Source: Gammaproteobacteria bacterium
GTDB lineage: Bacteria; Pseudomonadota; Gammaproteobacteria; UBA6429; Thiohalophilaceae
Length of the DNA: 56,908 nt
Direction: 5' to 3'
Assembly (NCBI GenBank): GCA_029881995.1
Contig: JAOULO010000019.1
Coordinates: 1 to 56,908, forward strand
Shown here: positions 45,127 through 54,878 of the stretch, one piece after another
How the letters are laid out: every line of letters begins with the position of its first letter
Position numbering within the stretch: the stretch's first letter is position 1
Program-made: the position numbers and the translations under genes
Notes under the pieces: model-generated
The model's database searches: none
The model's input: the letters and a program-made list of their open reading frames with translations, nothing else
What the model was told of the DNA's origin: nothing

Positions 45127-45978
45127 ATGACACCAAAAAGTAACATCCTGCTTTGCACTGATCTGGATCGAACCCTGCTACCCAATGGCCCCCAGGCTGT
45201 CTCAGAAAAGGCCATGGCCATTTTTAAACAACTCATTGACCAACCTGAAGTGAAACTGGCCTATGTAAGTGGGCGAGACAGAAGTTTATTGTTAAGCGCC
45301 ATTGAAGAATATGATATTCCCATACCTGATTATGCAATTGCCGATGTTGGTACCACAATTTATGAAATTAATGATGGCTGGCAAAAATGGTATCACTGGC
45401 ACGATAAAATTTCAGAGGACTGGGGAACCCATACCCAGCTCAGCCTGGCTGAGCTAATGCAGGATATAAGTGAATTATCACTTCAGGAAGAATCGAAACA
45501 GGGGAAATATAAGCTGAGTTATTATGCTGATGTTAATACTGATACTGTCACCCTTTTTCATGAAATCAATACCCGCTTTCACAATCGAAACATACATGCC
45601 AGCCTGGTCTGGAGCATAGACGAAACGACTCAGACCGGTTTACTCGATGTGCTGCCCTCTTCCGCAAATAAATTACATGCCATTCGGTATCTAATGCAAT
45701 CTCTATCATACTCAGATGAGCAGGCATTATTTTCAGGTGATAGTGGCAATGATCTGGAAGTGTTAAGCAGTGAAATTCAGTCTGTGCTGGTGGCAAATGC
45801 AACTGAAGAAATAAAACAACAGGTCATAGAGCAAAGTCAGAAAAACAAAACTCAGAATTACATATATATTGCCCAGGGTGATTTCTTCAATATGAATGGA
45901 AATTATGCAGCAGGCATTCTCGAAGGTGTCCGGCACTTTTTCCCTCAGTATGAAGATTTTTTTTGTTCTAGAAACTGA
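45127..45978 (+). CDS. Sucrose-phosphate phosphatase-like HAD protein
   Basis: 283 residues of the HAD-IIB (Cof/SPP) type. Motif I is LLCTDLDRTLLP with both Asp of DxDxT present; motif II is YVSGRDRSLL; motif IV is SGDSGNDLEVL. Together with the neighbouring sucrose-phosphate synthase, the enzyme most probably dephosphorylates sucrose 6-phosphate. Its 3' end overlaps that of the convergent SPS gene by 11 bp. The protein is about the usual length of bacterial SPP. Confidence 0.88.
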   Translation: MTPKSNILLCTDLDRTLLPNGPQAVSEKAMAIFKQLIDQPEVKLAYVSGRDRSLLLSAIEEYDIPIPDYAIADVGTTIYEINDGWQKWYHWHDKISEDWGTHTQLSLAELMQDISELSLQEESKQGKYKLSYYADVNTDTVTLFHEINTRFHNRNIHASLVWSIDETTQTGLLDVLPSSANKLHAIRYLMQSLSYSDEQALFSGDSGNDLEVLSSEIQSVLVANATEEIKQQVIEQSQKNKTQNYIYIAQGDFFNMNGNYAAGILEGVRHFFPQYEDFFCSRN

Positions 45979-48205
45979 TCATGTGACCAGCGGCAAGGTA
46001 GGCTTCTTCGTAGGCCTCTTCCATCTCCAGCTCCGTTAATTCATCAGGAATACGAATCTCGTTCAAAAAGTCATAAAATGCCAAACCTTCAAGAATCCCT
46101 TCAGAGTGTGAATGCTGTGTAAAATAGATACGCGTCTTTCCTTTAAGGCGCTCAAGTTCTTTGCTGTGATTGGCCACCACCATAGCCAAGGTATTACCTA
46201 ACAACATTTCCTCATCATTCCCCGAGTCACCCGCCACAAAAATACGCTCGAGTGGAATACCCCATTTCATGGAGATATAACGAATGGCCAGGCCCTTTGA
46301 GGCACGAATTGGCAGGATATCCAGGGTTTTATCTTCTGACAAAATCAGCTTGGCATGAAGGTCATGGTGACGAAGCTGTTTTTTAATTTCATGCATTTTT
46401 GGTGCAACAGTCACATCAATGGCATAACTGATTTTATGTTCACGTTGTTGGGATTGTGCCAGCAATTTCAAACCAGCTACTTTCCTGAGAACCTTTTTCA
46501 AATCCTGTGGTTGCCAGCGGTAATCAATATGGTGCTGCCAGCCTGTATCCTGAACCAGACGGCCTTTATGGTGACAATAATGAATTTCTGTTCCCACCGA
46601 GGTAATCAAAATATCTGGTAAAGGAATATTTCTGCGTTTTAGTGCACGCATCGCTGAGTTCAATGTTCTTCCTGTGGCCAGTCCAAAACCTGCCTGTTTT
46701 GAATATCGTAATATATATGCAAGCAATCCCTGCAGGCTTTCATCATTGCCAAACAGTGCATTATCCAGAGCTGAAAAGGCCAGTCTGTCCACGGTGGGTA
46801 GTCGGCTCTTACCCATCGGGGTCATATGTACCATGTGTCGTTTACTTTTCATTTTTTCTAGCAAGGATAGATAGTTTTGCGCATGTCCTGGCCATGAAAA
46901 ATATTTATTAGCTCCTTTTATTCCATTTTTTGACCAGCGACGCCACAGGTTACGGTCTTTGAGAGGTTTCAAAAGGGCTTTTTGTAATGCCGACACATCC
47001 AAGGGATCAAATAATTGTCCATTATTACAATAGTTAATAATGTCCTTAGGGCCACCATCATGGGTTGCAATGATCGGCAGGCCACTTGCGGCTGCTTCAA
47101 TCAAGGTCAGTCCAAAGGGTTCAGTCAGGGCAGGATTGACGAAAAGGCCTTTGGATCTTGCTGCCAGTCGATATAGTATCGGTACATCCGTTGAGGCATG
47201 TTGCTTGGGATAGGCAACCTTGCCATAGAGATCATATTTATCGATTAACATAATCACCTGTTGCAGTACTTCACGTTGTGATTTTGGCATCTCAGGAATG
47301 TCATCTCGATTACCCGCAATAATAACCAGATTGGCCAACTTCTGTAGTTTTGCAGATTCACCATAGGCCGTTATTAGTGTCGTAATATTTTTTCTCTCAT
47401 CCGCCCGTGACAGGGCCAGTATCATAGGTTTATTAATATTTTCCAGAAAGCGATTGAGAGTGGCATGGATAGGAGGTTTAAAAAGACCCCGTTTGGGTGG
47501 ATAAAAACGTTCCAGATTTACTCCTGGAGGAAGCACCTTCATACGCCGGGGATGGTAATTTTCATAACTGGCATATTGTTCCTGCACTTCCTGGTCGGTG
47601 CTGGCAATGACCAGGTCGGCTGTTCCCAGGGCAATTTCTTCAGCTTCAATCCTTTGTTCAATATGGTATTGCGTCTGAATGGATTCCTGTTTAACTCCTT
47701 TATGTAACAATTGTTTGAGCTTGTCTCTCCCCAGAGAGTGCCCTGTAAAAACCAGTGGCACTCCAAGTAATCCCGCTACTCGTGCACCCACATAACCTGC
47801 ATCGGCATAGTGCGCATGAACCACATCTGGAACCTGACCTAGCTGGCGAATATAGTGTAAGGACTGATCTATAAAGCCATCCAGATAAGGCCAGAGAACC
47901 TCTTTACGTAAATATCGTTTTGGTCCAAACGGGATCCTGACAATATTGGCTTTCTTTGATAGAGGCTCCAGTGGTACTGAGTAATCAGGGGAAACCTTTA
48001 GGTCACCGACCATGCGTGTAAACAGGTCAACTCGTTTTACCTCTGGTCTTTCTGCCAGAGCCCTTGCCAGCTCAACAACATACAGAATCTGCCCACCGGT
48101 ATCGGCATCTCGTCCAAGCTCCATGTCCTTACTACGTATCAGTCCGTGTAAACTGATCAGGGCGATGTAAATCCCTTTATTGCTTTTGTTTATCTGACCT
48201 GCCAT
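45968..48205 (-). CDS. Sucrose-phosphate synthase with inactive phosphatase-like domain
   Basis: 745 residues: a GT-B glycosyltransferase domain of family 4 followed by an HAD domain. Donor/acceptor motifs are ISLHGLIRSKDMELGRDADT, HAHYADAGYVGARVAGLLGV, GHSLGRDK, and EPFGLTLIEAAASGLPI. The HAD domain starts near residue 470 with LAFSALDNALFG, where active phosphatases have DLDNTLFG: the nucleophile position is Ala479, while Asp481 and the GDSGNDEEML motif remain. So hydrolysis of sucrose 6-phosphate must be done by the separate SPP. The reaction is UDP- or ADP-glucose plus fructose 6-phosphate. It overlaps the upstream fructokinase gene by 16 bp. Confidence 0.93.
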   Translation of the reverse strand: MAGQINKSNKGIYIALISLHGLIRSKDMELGRDADTGGQILYVVELARALAERPEVKRVDLFTRMVGDLKVSPDYSVPLEPLSKKANIVRIPFGPKRYLRKEVLWPYLDGFIDQSLHYIRQLGQVPDVVHAHYADAGYVGARVAGLLGVPLVFTGHSLGRDKLKQLLHKGVKQESIQTQYHIEQRIEAEEIALGTADLVIASTDQEVQEQYASYENYHPRRMKVLPPGVNLERFYPPKRGLFKPPIHATLNRFLENINKPMILALSRADERKNITTLITAYGESAKLQKLANLVIIAGNRDDIPEMPKSQREVLQQVIMLIDKYDLYGKVAYPKQHASTDVPILYRLAARSKGLFVNPALTEPFGLTLIEAAASGLPIIATHDGGPKDIINYCNNGQLFDPLDVSALQKALLKPLKDRNLWRRWSKNGIKGANKYFSWPGHAQNYLSLLEKMKSKRHMVHMTPMGKSRLPTVDRLAFSALDNALFGNDESLQGLLAYILRYSKQAGFGLATGRTLNSAMRALKRRNIPLPDILITSVGTEIHYCHHKGRLVQDTGWQHHIDYRWQPQDLKKVLRKVAGLKLLAQSQQREHKISYAIDVTVAPKMHEIKKQLRHHDLHAKLILSEDKTLDILPIRASKGLAIRYISMKWGIPLERIFVAGDSGNDEEMLLGNTLAMVVANHSKELERLKGKTRIYFTQHSHSEGILEGLAFYDFLNEIRIPDELTELEMEEAYEEAYLAAGHMISF

Positions 48206-49098
48206 TTTTCTCTTAATGTTTGATACATCTCATGATTACTGCTGGTTGCCCCCTGCTGCTGACAAACTTGCGCAGCAAACTCAGCTGCCCGCTGTAAAAT
48301 ATCTTGTTTGTTCCAGCCCTGTTGCATACCCAGGATGCAAACTGAGCTAAAGGCATCTCCTGCACCGACCGTATCAACAATATGCTCCACTCTGACTGGG
48401 GCGGACTGGTGAACATCCTGTTCTGAAACAATTACAGCGCCCTCGCTTCCTCTGGTAAGCACCAATACATCAATCATCAATTCCGTCAATAATCGCCTTG
48501 CAGCCAGTATCATTTCTGATAAATCATCCTGACAGTTAGTTAGCTGGTATAGTTCATCATCATTGACCTTAAGCCAATTCGCCCCCTGCATCAGGGTCAT
48601 GGCAGATGAAATATTCCACCAGGGAGGCCGTAAGTTAATATCAACAAAACTGACTTCGGCCGCCTGTCTAAACTGAAGCAGTGCATCAAAGACTTTTTGT
48701 GTTCTGGCGACTAAACTACCGTGATATAAAACAGGGATATTAGAATCCACCAGCGCCTCATCTGCCTGAGTGAGATCGATATAGTCATAAGCCACGTCCT
48801 GACAAATATCAAAATCCGGTTGTCCCTTATTCAGGCTAACCTTAACCTTCCCGGTAGGATAGTGAGTATCAAGCTGAACACCATTGGTGCGCATACCCCA
48901 GTCCTGCATGGTCTTTATTATCTTTTCACCATAAGTATCATCACCTACCCGACTGATGAATACAGGGTTTTGATTAAAGCCTTGCAGGTGCCATGCCACA
49001 TTAAATGGTGCGCCTCCCAATACCGACTGACCATTATCAAATTGGTCGAATAAAACCTCTCCGATGACGACGACAGCTTGTGTTGTGCTCATTGACAT
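48190..49098 (-). CDS. Fructokinase (PfkB family)
   Basis: 302 residues of the ribokinase/PfkB family. The first signature FNVAWHLQGFNQNPVFISRVG and the second DTVGAGDAFSSVCILG, with the catalytic Asp in GAGDAF, are clear. It phosphorylates fructose, which fits fructose released by the invertase encoded divergently 137 bp away, and it shares an operon with SPS (16 bp overlap). The start at 49098 is ATG with a GGAAATGTCAATG context. The specific sugar is inferred from neighbours. Confidence 0.9.
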   Translation of the reverse strand: MSMSTTQAVVVIGEVLFDQFDNGQSVLGGAPFNVAWHLQGFNQNPVFISRVGDDTYGEKIIKTMQDWGMRTNGVQLDTHYPTGKVKVSLNKGQPDFDICQDVAYDYIDLTQADEALVDSNIPVLYHGSLVARTQKVFDALLQFRQAAEVSFVDINLRPPWWNISSAMTLMQGANWLKVNDDELYQLTNCQDDLSEMILAARRLLTELMIDVLVLTRGSEGAVIVSEQDVHQSAPVRVEHIVDTVGAGDAFSSVCILGMQQGWNKQDILQRAAEFAAQVCQQQGATSSNHEMYQTLREKWQVR

Positions 49099-49292
49099 TT
49101 CCAGAAGCGGCTGAATGAAATTTCTATCAAATTCGCTTTATAGTTGGCAGCGATTTTGCATTGTTATTTTAAGTATATACGATGAAATTTAAACAACCGT
49201 TAATTGGATCAATAAAACTTTAAATTCAGTACGATATGTGCAAAATTGTATCATTAGTACTGTATTTTTCAGCCCTACACTCTATCCCGGAA

Positions 49293-50663
49293 ATGATGAC
49301 AAAAACGATATTAAAGACCGCCTACCAGATACTTGAGAAATCCATCCTCTACCATAAGGGAGAACCTATTGGTACGGTGGCTGCACTCAGCTCCCCTGAT
49401 CTGGCTGCTGCGAACTATGAAGAGTGTTTTATACGGGACTTTGTACCTTCTGCGCTGGTATTTCTGTCTGATGGACGCACTGATATTGTGCGTAACTTCC
49501 TCAAAACAGTGCTTACACTCCGTACAAGAGAACGCACAGTTGCAGGTCATGAAATCCAACCAGGTGTGATGCCAGCCAGTTTCAGGGTAACTGAAACTGA
49601 CGAAGGAGAAATATTGCAGGCTGACTTTGGAGAAAAGGCTATTGGCCGTGTAGCGCCCGTTGACTCAATGATGTGGTGGGTTATTCTGCTTTATATCTAT
49701 ACAGAAAGTACTGGTGATAAGGAGTTGGCTAAGAGTGAAGAATTTCAGTCCACACTGAGACAAATACTACACCTGTGCCTGAAAGACTCATTTGAGGTCA
49801 GCCCGGCCTTACTGGTGCCCGATGCATGCACCATGATTGACCGACGTATGGGTATTTATGGACATCCACTGGAAATCCAGTCCCTATTCTATGCTGTCCT
49901 GCGAGTCACGCACCACTTACTGGATAAACAGCCAACTAGAAGACAAGGTGAAACTGACATTCTGGATACCGCTATCAGTCGTCAAAGCGCCTTGCAAAAC
50001 TATGTCCGGATTTTTTACTGGTTGGATATGGAGCGATTAAATGAAATACATCGATACACTACTGAACAGTTTGGCACCGATAGTGTCAATGTTTTAAATA
50101 TCTATCCAGAGTCAATCCCCAATTGGGTCACCGACTGGTTACCCGATCAGTGTGGGTATCTGGTTGGAAATATTGGCCCAAGTCGGATGGATTTTCGACT
50201 CTTTACACTTGGTAATCTGATTGCTGTCATGTTTGGCCTGGCTACCGATGTACAGTCAGAAAAAATCATTCGTCTTTATGAATCGCGCTGGGATGACTTA
50301 ATCGGCTCTATGCCCGTCAAGATCATCTACCCAGCGATGGAAGGACTGGAATGGCAGGTACGTACAGGAAGTGATCCTAAAAATGTACCCTGGTCCTATC
50401 AAAATGGAGGTAACTGGCCTGCGCTTTTATGGCCATTCGTCGCGGCTGCATTAAAAACAGGTCGAGGTGACCTTGCTGAACGAGCTTTTCAAGTAGCCAT
50501 TTCCAGGTTGAGTTTTGATAACTGGCCGGAATATTACGACAGTAAAACGGGGAGATTAATTGGGAGAAGAGCTAATATGCAACAAGTGTGGTCTGCTACA
50601 TCAGTGATTCTATCTCACAAGCTGCTTGAAGACCCTGAGCTTTTGAAACTATTACCTAAATAA
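49293..50663 (+). CDS. Neutral/alkaline invertase, GH100
   Basis: About 456 residues from ATG 49293 (49296 is also ATG); an upstream start at 49236 gives 475 residues with an odd hydrophobic leader and is less likely. GH100 traits include EPIGTVAALSSPDL, NYEECFIRDFVPSALVFL, DSMMWWVILLYIYT, MIDRRMGIYGHPLEIQSLFY, EWQVRTGSDPKNVPWSYQNGG and the C-terminal GRRANMQQVWSATSVI. The enzyme hydrolyses sucrose to glucose and fructose in the cytoplasm. It is divergent from fructokinase with a 195 bp shared promoter region. In several sucrose clusters of methylotrophs amylosucrase takes this place. Confidence 0.92.
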   Translation: MMTKTILKTAYQILEKSILYHKGEPIGTVAALSSPDLAAANYEECFIRDFVPSALVFLSDGRTDIVRNFLKTVLTLRTRERTVAGHEIQPGVMPASFRVTETDEGEILQADFGEKAIGRVAPVDSMMWWVILLYIYTESTGDKELAKSEEFQSTLRQILHLCLKDSFEVSPALLVPDACTMIDRRMGIYGHPLEIQSLFYAVLRVTHHLLDKQPTRRQGETDILDTAISRQSALQNYVRIFYWLDMERLNEIHRYTTEQFGTDSVNVLNIYPESIPNWVTDWLPDQCGYLVGNIGPSRMDFRLFTLGNLIAVMFGLATDVQSEKIIRLYESRWDDLIGSMPVKIIYPAMEGLEWQVRTGSDPKNVPWSYQNGGNWPALLWPFVAAALKTGRGDLAERAFQVAISRLSFDNWPEYYDSKTGRLIGRRANMQQVWSATSVILSHKLLEDPELLKLLPK

Positions 50664-50687
50664 ACATTCAGTAACTAACTGCTATAT

Positions 50688-51029
50688 CTATTTTACATTG
50701 AGAAATTCATTAATTTCTTGTAAAACATTTCTGTGCTCACCAGAGAGTTGTTTCATAGCATGAATAAAATCTTCCTCTATATTACCTCTTGCCATCTCAA
50801 CTAATACCGAGCTAAATTCACTTAATGTTTTAGCTCCAATATTTGCACTGCTTCCTTTTAGGGTGTGTGCTGCTTTTTCAATATTTGTATTTTGTCCTGA
50901 CTTGATTTCCAGAACAAGCTCTTCCATTAGCTTGTTAGACGACTGAATAAATGCCTCAAAAACCTCAAGCAAGTTTTCACCCATGAGTGCTTTAAGTTCA
51001 GAAATGACTTTTTTATCCAGAGAACTCAT
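50688..51029 (-). CDS. Hpt phosphotransfer protein
   Basis: 113 residues with a single HPt domain; His55 lies in the phospho-acceptor motif AAHTLKGSSANIG. The remaining helices (MEELVLEIKSGQ, LSEFSSVLVEMA) form the four-helix bundle. It has no kinase domain, so it must exchange phosphate with a separate kinase and with the receivers of this operon. It is the last gene of the signalling cluster, 18 bp after the CheY-like gene. Confidence 0.92.
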   Translation of the reverse strand: MSSLDKKVISELKALMGENLLEVFEAFIQSSNKLMEELVLEIKSGQNTNIEKAAHTLKGSSANIGAKTLSEFSSVLVEMARGNIEEDFIHAMKQLSGEHRNVLQEINEFLNVK

Positions 51030-51047
51030 TAATCTTGTGCCTGATGA

Positions 51048-51449
51048 TTATGATAACCACTTATAAAGAATGCCCTGAACGATTTCTAGTTCAACTGGCT
51101 TTGGTGCAAAATCATCCATACCTGCATCATAATAGGACTGAACATCATCTTTTGAGGCATTTGCCGTCATTGCAATTATTGTAACGTCCGGTTTCGTCCT
51201 CTGACTTTCATTAAAATTTCTTATGGCTTTTGTAGCATCCATACCATTCATAACGGGCATTTGACAGTCCATCAGTATAAGGTCATATCCTGTTTGCTTG
51301 GCCTTTTCAATAGCAAGCTGACCATTTTCAGCTATATCAGCTTTAATACCAAAATGCATTAACATGGCACTGGTTACCTTTTGATTAACTTCATTATCCT
51401 CTACTATAAGAACAGAAAATTTTGAATATAAAGCATTATCGCCATTCAT
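51048..51449 (-). CDS. CheY-like response regulator, receiver only
   Basis: 133 residues, a single receiver domain: VLIVEDNEVNQK for the acidic pocket, Asp61 in ILMDCQMPVMNG, and Thr/Lys positions in MTANA and FAPKPVE. The wording resembles hybrid-kinase receivers, often partnered by an HPt protein, which follows directly. It overlaps the 3' end of the upstream phosphatase gene by 14 bp, so the two are co-translated. No output domain. Confidence 0.93.
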   Translation of the reverse strand: MNGDNALYSKFSVLIVEDNEVNQKVTSAMLMHFGIKADIAENGQLAIEKAKQTGYDLILMDCQMPVMNGMDATKAIRNFNESQRTKPDVTIIAMTANASKDDVQSYYDAGMDDFAPKPVELEIVQGILYKWLS

Positions 51450-53118
51450 ATAGCACCTCCACTCTATTTCCTTCCTTGTTATAATTTAATGAAGTTGCAA
51501 TTGATTCAATAAGAGGTAGCCCCCTTCCATGTCTTAAATTCTCTTTTTTCTCATTATCCGATTCTTCTTTGCGTATAAATCCCTTGCCGCTATCTTCCAC
51601 GCAGATCGTTAAACATCCCTCTTCACCGTTCTTACGATCAGAGATTTCTATTTTTATCCATCCTTCTTCCAATTCAGACAAGCGTTTATTTCGTTCTTTG
51701 TAATATTTGTCAAACCCATCCTCATGCATCTTGATGCTTGAGTCCATTTGCAAAACACCGTAATCCAGGGCATTAGTAAACAATTCGGACAATATCAGAA
51801 ATATGTCTTCTTTGTATTTTTGCAGACCCTGTATGTCACGCAGGACATTCATCAAGGAAGGAATAGGGTCGTAATTTTTCAGAATATCATGTTCAAAACT
51901 AAATGCCAGATTCCATTCTTTTGGTTTTGGTTGTAAATCAGTTTCATACAAGGAATCACCTGGCTCAAAAAAATCATCATTACATACAAACTCAACGAGC
52001 GTAACATCATCATGAGACTCGCTTCCTTGCCTGAAACTATTAAGATCTCTTACTATTTCACTTATATTGTTTTCGCAGTTTTCAGGTAAATTCTGGATAA
52101 GATCCTCCAATCTGTCCTCACCATAAATCTCCCCTTCACTATTAAATGTTTCAATCAATCCATCAGAATAGATCAGTAGCACATCACCTTTATCCAAATG
52201 ATACTGTTCGATACCGTGATTAATATTGTCGCTGGCCAAAACACCTAAGGGCATATGGGTAGAAGGTATTTTTTCAATAACCCGACCAGAGCAATTAAAT
52301 TTAAATAGATCGGGTAAACCACCATGCCAGATGGAAGCTCGACAAAGTCTTGGATCCAGTTGAATTATGGATGCAGCGAGAAATATTCCCGTTGGTAGAA
52401 GATTTTTTAGCCTGTCATTTATTTCATCAACAATTTCTTCTACCGAGAATCCTTTGTTGCACATTGCATAAAAGATCTGAGTTGCGGGAAGAGCGCCGAG
52501 TGCGGCTGCAAGTCCATGGCCAGTAAAATCCCCCACCATCAAATAAACAACACCAGACGGTTGTCTTGATATGAGAAATATATCCCCATTAAATGTTGCA
52601 GCTGATTCTCGGTAGGTATGCACCATGGGTAAATTGGTTTCACCCTGCTGCATGAGTTTGGAAAATATTTTTTCCGCTACCTCCTGCTCCCTCTCAATAT
52701 ATGCATGATACTCTGCCAACTCCTTATTTTGTAGTGATACCGTATGATTGAGCAATCTAATGCGTTCCATCGCAGCAATTTTTGCCTGGAGTATCGTACG
52801 ATTATATGGCTTTGTTAGAAAATCATCGCCACCACTTTCAATACATTTAACCAGTGCATCTTCATCGGTTATTGCTGTTAGAAAAATAACGGGAACAAAC
52901 TCTGTGCTTGATTTCTCCTTGATGATTTGTGTTGCCTCATAGCCGTCCATGACTGGCATCATCACATCCATCAAAACAAGATCTGGTCGATTCTCATCAA
53001 ACAATTCAACCGCCTGCTTTCCATCACATGCTTCAATTACTTCATGGTTACCTTTTTTGAGCATTGCCTGAAGTATAAGCCGGTTTGCCTGTTCATCATC
53101 AACGATTAAAACCTTCAT
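51436..53118 (-). CDS. Receiver-SpoIIE phosphatase-HATPase protein
   Basis: 560 residues with three modules: an N-terminal receiver (Asp51 in LMDVMMPVMDG, Lys in FLTKPYN), a short coiled linker (residues ~120-150), a PP2C/SpoIIE phosphatase (GDFTGHGLAAALGALPATQ, DVLLIYSDGLIET, DDVTLVEF) and a C-terminal HATPase_c anti-sigma-type kinase domain (ILSELFTNALDYGV, CVEDSGKGFI, GRGLPLIES). Such proteins phosphorylate and dephosphorylate STAS antagonists depending on receiver state, and the STAS gene lies 34 bp upstream. So this is a partner-switching switch in one polypeptide. Confidence 0.93.
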   Translation of the reverse strand: MKVLIVDDEQANRLILQAMLKKGNHEVIEACDGKQAVELFDENRPDLVLMDVMMPVMDGYEATQIIKEKSSTEFVPVIFLTAITDEDALVKCIESGGDDFLTKPYNRTILQAKIAAMERIRLLNHTVSLQNKELAEYHAYIEREQEVAEKIFSKLMQQGETNLPMVHTYRESAATFNGDIFLISRQPSGVVYLMVGDFTGHGLAAALGALPATQIFYAMCNKGFSVEEIVDEINDRLKNLLPTGIFLAASIIQLDPRLCRASIWHGGLPDLFKFNCSGRVIEKIPSTHMPLGVLASDNINHGIEQYHLDKGDVLLIYSDGLIETFNSEGEIYGEDRLEDLIQNLPENCENNISEIVRDLNSFRQGSESHDDVTLVEFVCNDDFFEPGDSLYETDLQPKPKEWNLAFSFEHDILKNYDPIPSLMNVLRDIQGLQKYKEDIFLILSELFTNALDYGVLQMDSSIKMHEDGFDKYYKERNKRLSELEEGWIKIEISDRKNGEEGCLTICVEDSGKGFIRKEESDNEKKENLRHGRGLPLIESIATSLNYNKEGNRVEVLYEWR

Positions 53119-53152
53119 ACAAGCTACCAGAATACGCTTTTATCAATTTTTA

Positions 53153-53455
53153 TTAATTGATTTTAAATAAGCGCTCAAAATTGGCGATAGATAAAATTTT
53201 CTTTATTTCATCTTTGCATCCTGTAATAGTGATATCCGCGTTATCATTGCCCGCATGCTCCCGAAGAAGCAGCAACATACCCAAAGCGGAACTATCGATA
53301 TAGTCTGTACCGTTCATTTTGATAATGTATTTTGCATCTGACTTTTGATCTCGATATGCAGTTCTGAAGTCCTGGTGCACATTAAAATCAAAACGACCAT
53401 CAATACTGATTGTCACTTCCTTACCACCATCTGCTACTGATTGTGAAATTGCCAT
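53153..53455 (-). CDS. STAS domain anti-sigma antagonist-like protein
   Basis: 100 residues, a single STAS domain. The phosphorylation site is the Ser pair in DYIDSSALGMLLLL, and the first strand is VTISIDGRFDF. It is the natural substrate of the kinase/phosphatase protein encoded downstream. It lies 30 bp after the MCP-like gene, with a GGAGATATATC ribosome site before the ATG. Its final target (sigma factor, cyclase or chemoreceptor) is not in the window. Confidence 0.94.
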   Translation of the reverse strand: MAISQSVADGGKEVTISIDGRFDFNVHQDFRTAYRDQKSDAKYIIKMNGTDYIDSSALGMLLLLREHAGNDNADITITGCKDEIKKILSIANFERLFKIN

Positions 53456-53485
53456 GATATATCTCCTATTTACTCTTAACTTACA

Positions 53486-54715
53486 TTAAAACAAATCAAC
53501 ATCGCCTTCACTCATGGATGACTGATCAACCGCTCTATTTGGCTTGTAATCATCGTTCTCCACAAATGAATGCATGTCATCACGAATACTGTGAAACTTA
53601 TTAAATAGCTCGTCACCTTCCAGCTCAACTGCACCATTAACGTTCTCAAACATTACATTGATATCATTAAGAACCATGCCAATTTTACCGACATGCTTGC
53701 CTGTATGTTCAACAATTTGCCGTAACATATCTTCAAACTGTAGGGAACGAATCGCACGCCCAACACTTTCATTAATCTGATCTGTAGCCGAACCTACTTT
53801 CCCAAGATGACCAGTTACCATATCATTCTGATTTCCAATTTTTTCAATCATACTTCTAACATCTTCTTTTGATTGCATGGCCATGCTCATATCTTTAGAG
53901 GCTATCTTCTGCATCGTCTCCTGTGCCAGACCAATATTTTCACTGGCCTTATCTACTACCGCCTTTATTTCGTCACTAAACTTATTTGAATGCTGTGACA
54001 GGCTTCTAACCTCATCAGCCACAACAGCAAAACCACGCCCTGCCTCACCTGCCCGTGCAGCTTCAATCGCTGCATTCAAGGCCAATAAATTTGTCTGGTC
54101 AGATATTCCTTTAACGTCTGCAACCAGTTTCACAACTTGCTCCATCTGAGAAGTTGTATCATTGATAATATGCATCATATTCATACTCTGCACACTGACA
54201 TCCAGAGTCTGTTCAACGAATGAATCAAGTAGTGTTTGTGTGTTTTTTGTAAATTTAGAGAAGCTTGCTGAATCACTTTCAGGGTCATCGTCTCCGCCCT
54301 CCTGTAAAGTGTGTACAACCTCAAGCACGAGATTGGTTTGTGATCTTGCCTGTTCATTAAGGTTATTAAAACTTCCCTGCAATTCCATAATTACATCAGA
54401 CACAATACTTTTTACCTGTTGCAAATCATCATTAATAATTGCAAATTCTTTGTTCATTGACTCAGTAATATCGCCTAAAAGCATTTGCCACTTTTTAAAA
54501 TTCTGTTCATTATCAGTTTTAGTTTTATTGGCTTTGTCCTGTGTGGTAAAAACTATAGCAAACCGCCAGCACCATAACAGTCCAATACCAGCCAAAATCA
54601 AAACGTTCAGCAACTCTGACTGCATGGCAAACCATGCAGTTGCTGCTATGGTCACTAAAGCCGGTATCGCTATTGCTTTTAACCATGGTAAACGTAATTT
54701 TGATAGGCCTGGCAA
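53486..54715 (-). CDS. Methyl-accepting chemotaxis-like protein, no sensory loop
   Basis: 409 residues starting at TTG 54715, which directly follows an in-frame TAA and has GGGGG at a fair distance; the next ATG is inside the membrane region. Two adjacent hydrophobic segments (about residues 14-30 and 34-50) have almost no periplasmic loop, so input is cytoplasmic or from the membrane. The signalling hairpin is intact ([19 protein letters not shown], then [15 protein letters not shown]). The C-terminus has no methylation-enzyme docking pentapeptide but ends MSEGDVDLF. First gene of the STAS/phosphatase operon. Confidence 0.9.
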   Translation of the reverse strand: MPGLSKLRLPWLKAIAIPALVTIAATAWFAMQSELLNVLILAGIGLLWCWRFAIVFTTQDKANKTKTDNEQNFKKWQMLLGDITESMNKEFAIINDDLQQVKSIVSDVIMELQGSFNNLNEQARSQTNLVLEVVHTLQEGGDDDPESDSASFSKFTKNTQTLLDSFVEQTLDVSVQSMNMMHIINDTTSQMEQVVKLVADVKGISDQTNLLALNAAIEAARAGEAGRGFAVVADEVRSLSQHSNKFSDEIKAVVDKASENIGLAQETMQKIASKDMSMAMQSKEDVRSMIEKIGNQNDMVTGHLGKVGSATDQINESVGRAIRSLQFEDMLRQIVEHTGKHVGKIGMVLNDINVMFENVNGAVELEGDELFNKFHSIRDDMHSFVENDDYKPNRAVDQSSMSEGDVDLF

Positions 54716-54878
54716 TTAACTTGTCCCCCACCTGTGGGTGAATTCTATTATTCAATCCATTTATATATAAGTTAGTATCGGAACGAATCTGTAAAACCTT
54801 AGATGGCCAATAGGAGCATTCGATAGATGCTTATTTTTACTATGGCCAAATCAACTTTAAATTCACCTGCTTGATGCC
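54716..54878. other. Gene-free region upstream of MCP-like gene
   Basis: Contains a CCCAC/GTGGG hairpin (about 54727-54737) just before the MCP-like start, and TGGCCA at both ends of an imperfect palindrome (about 54804-54850). No gene and no clear promoter pair. A weak operator candidate only. Confidence 0.4.
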
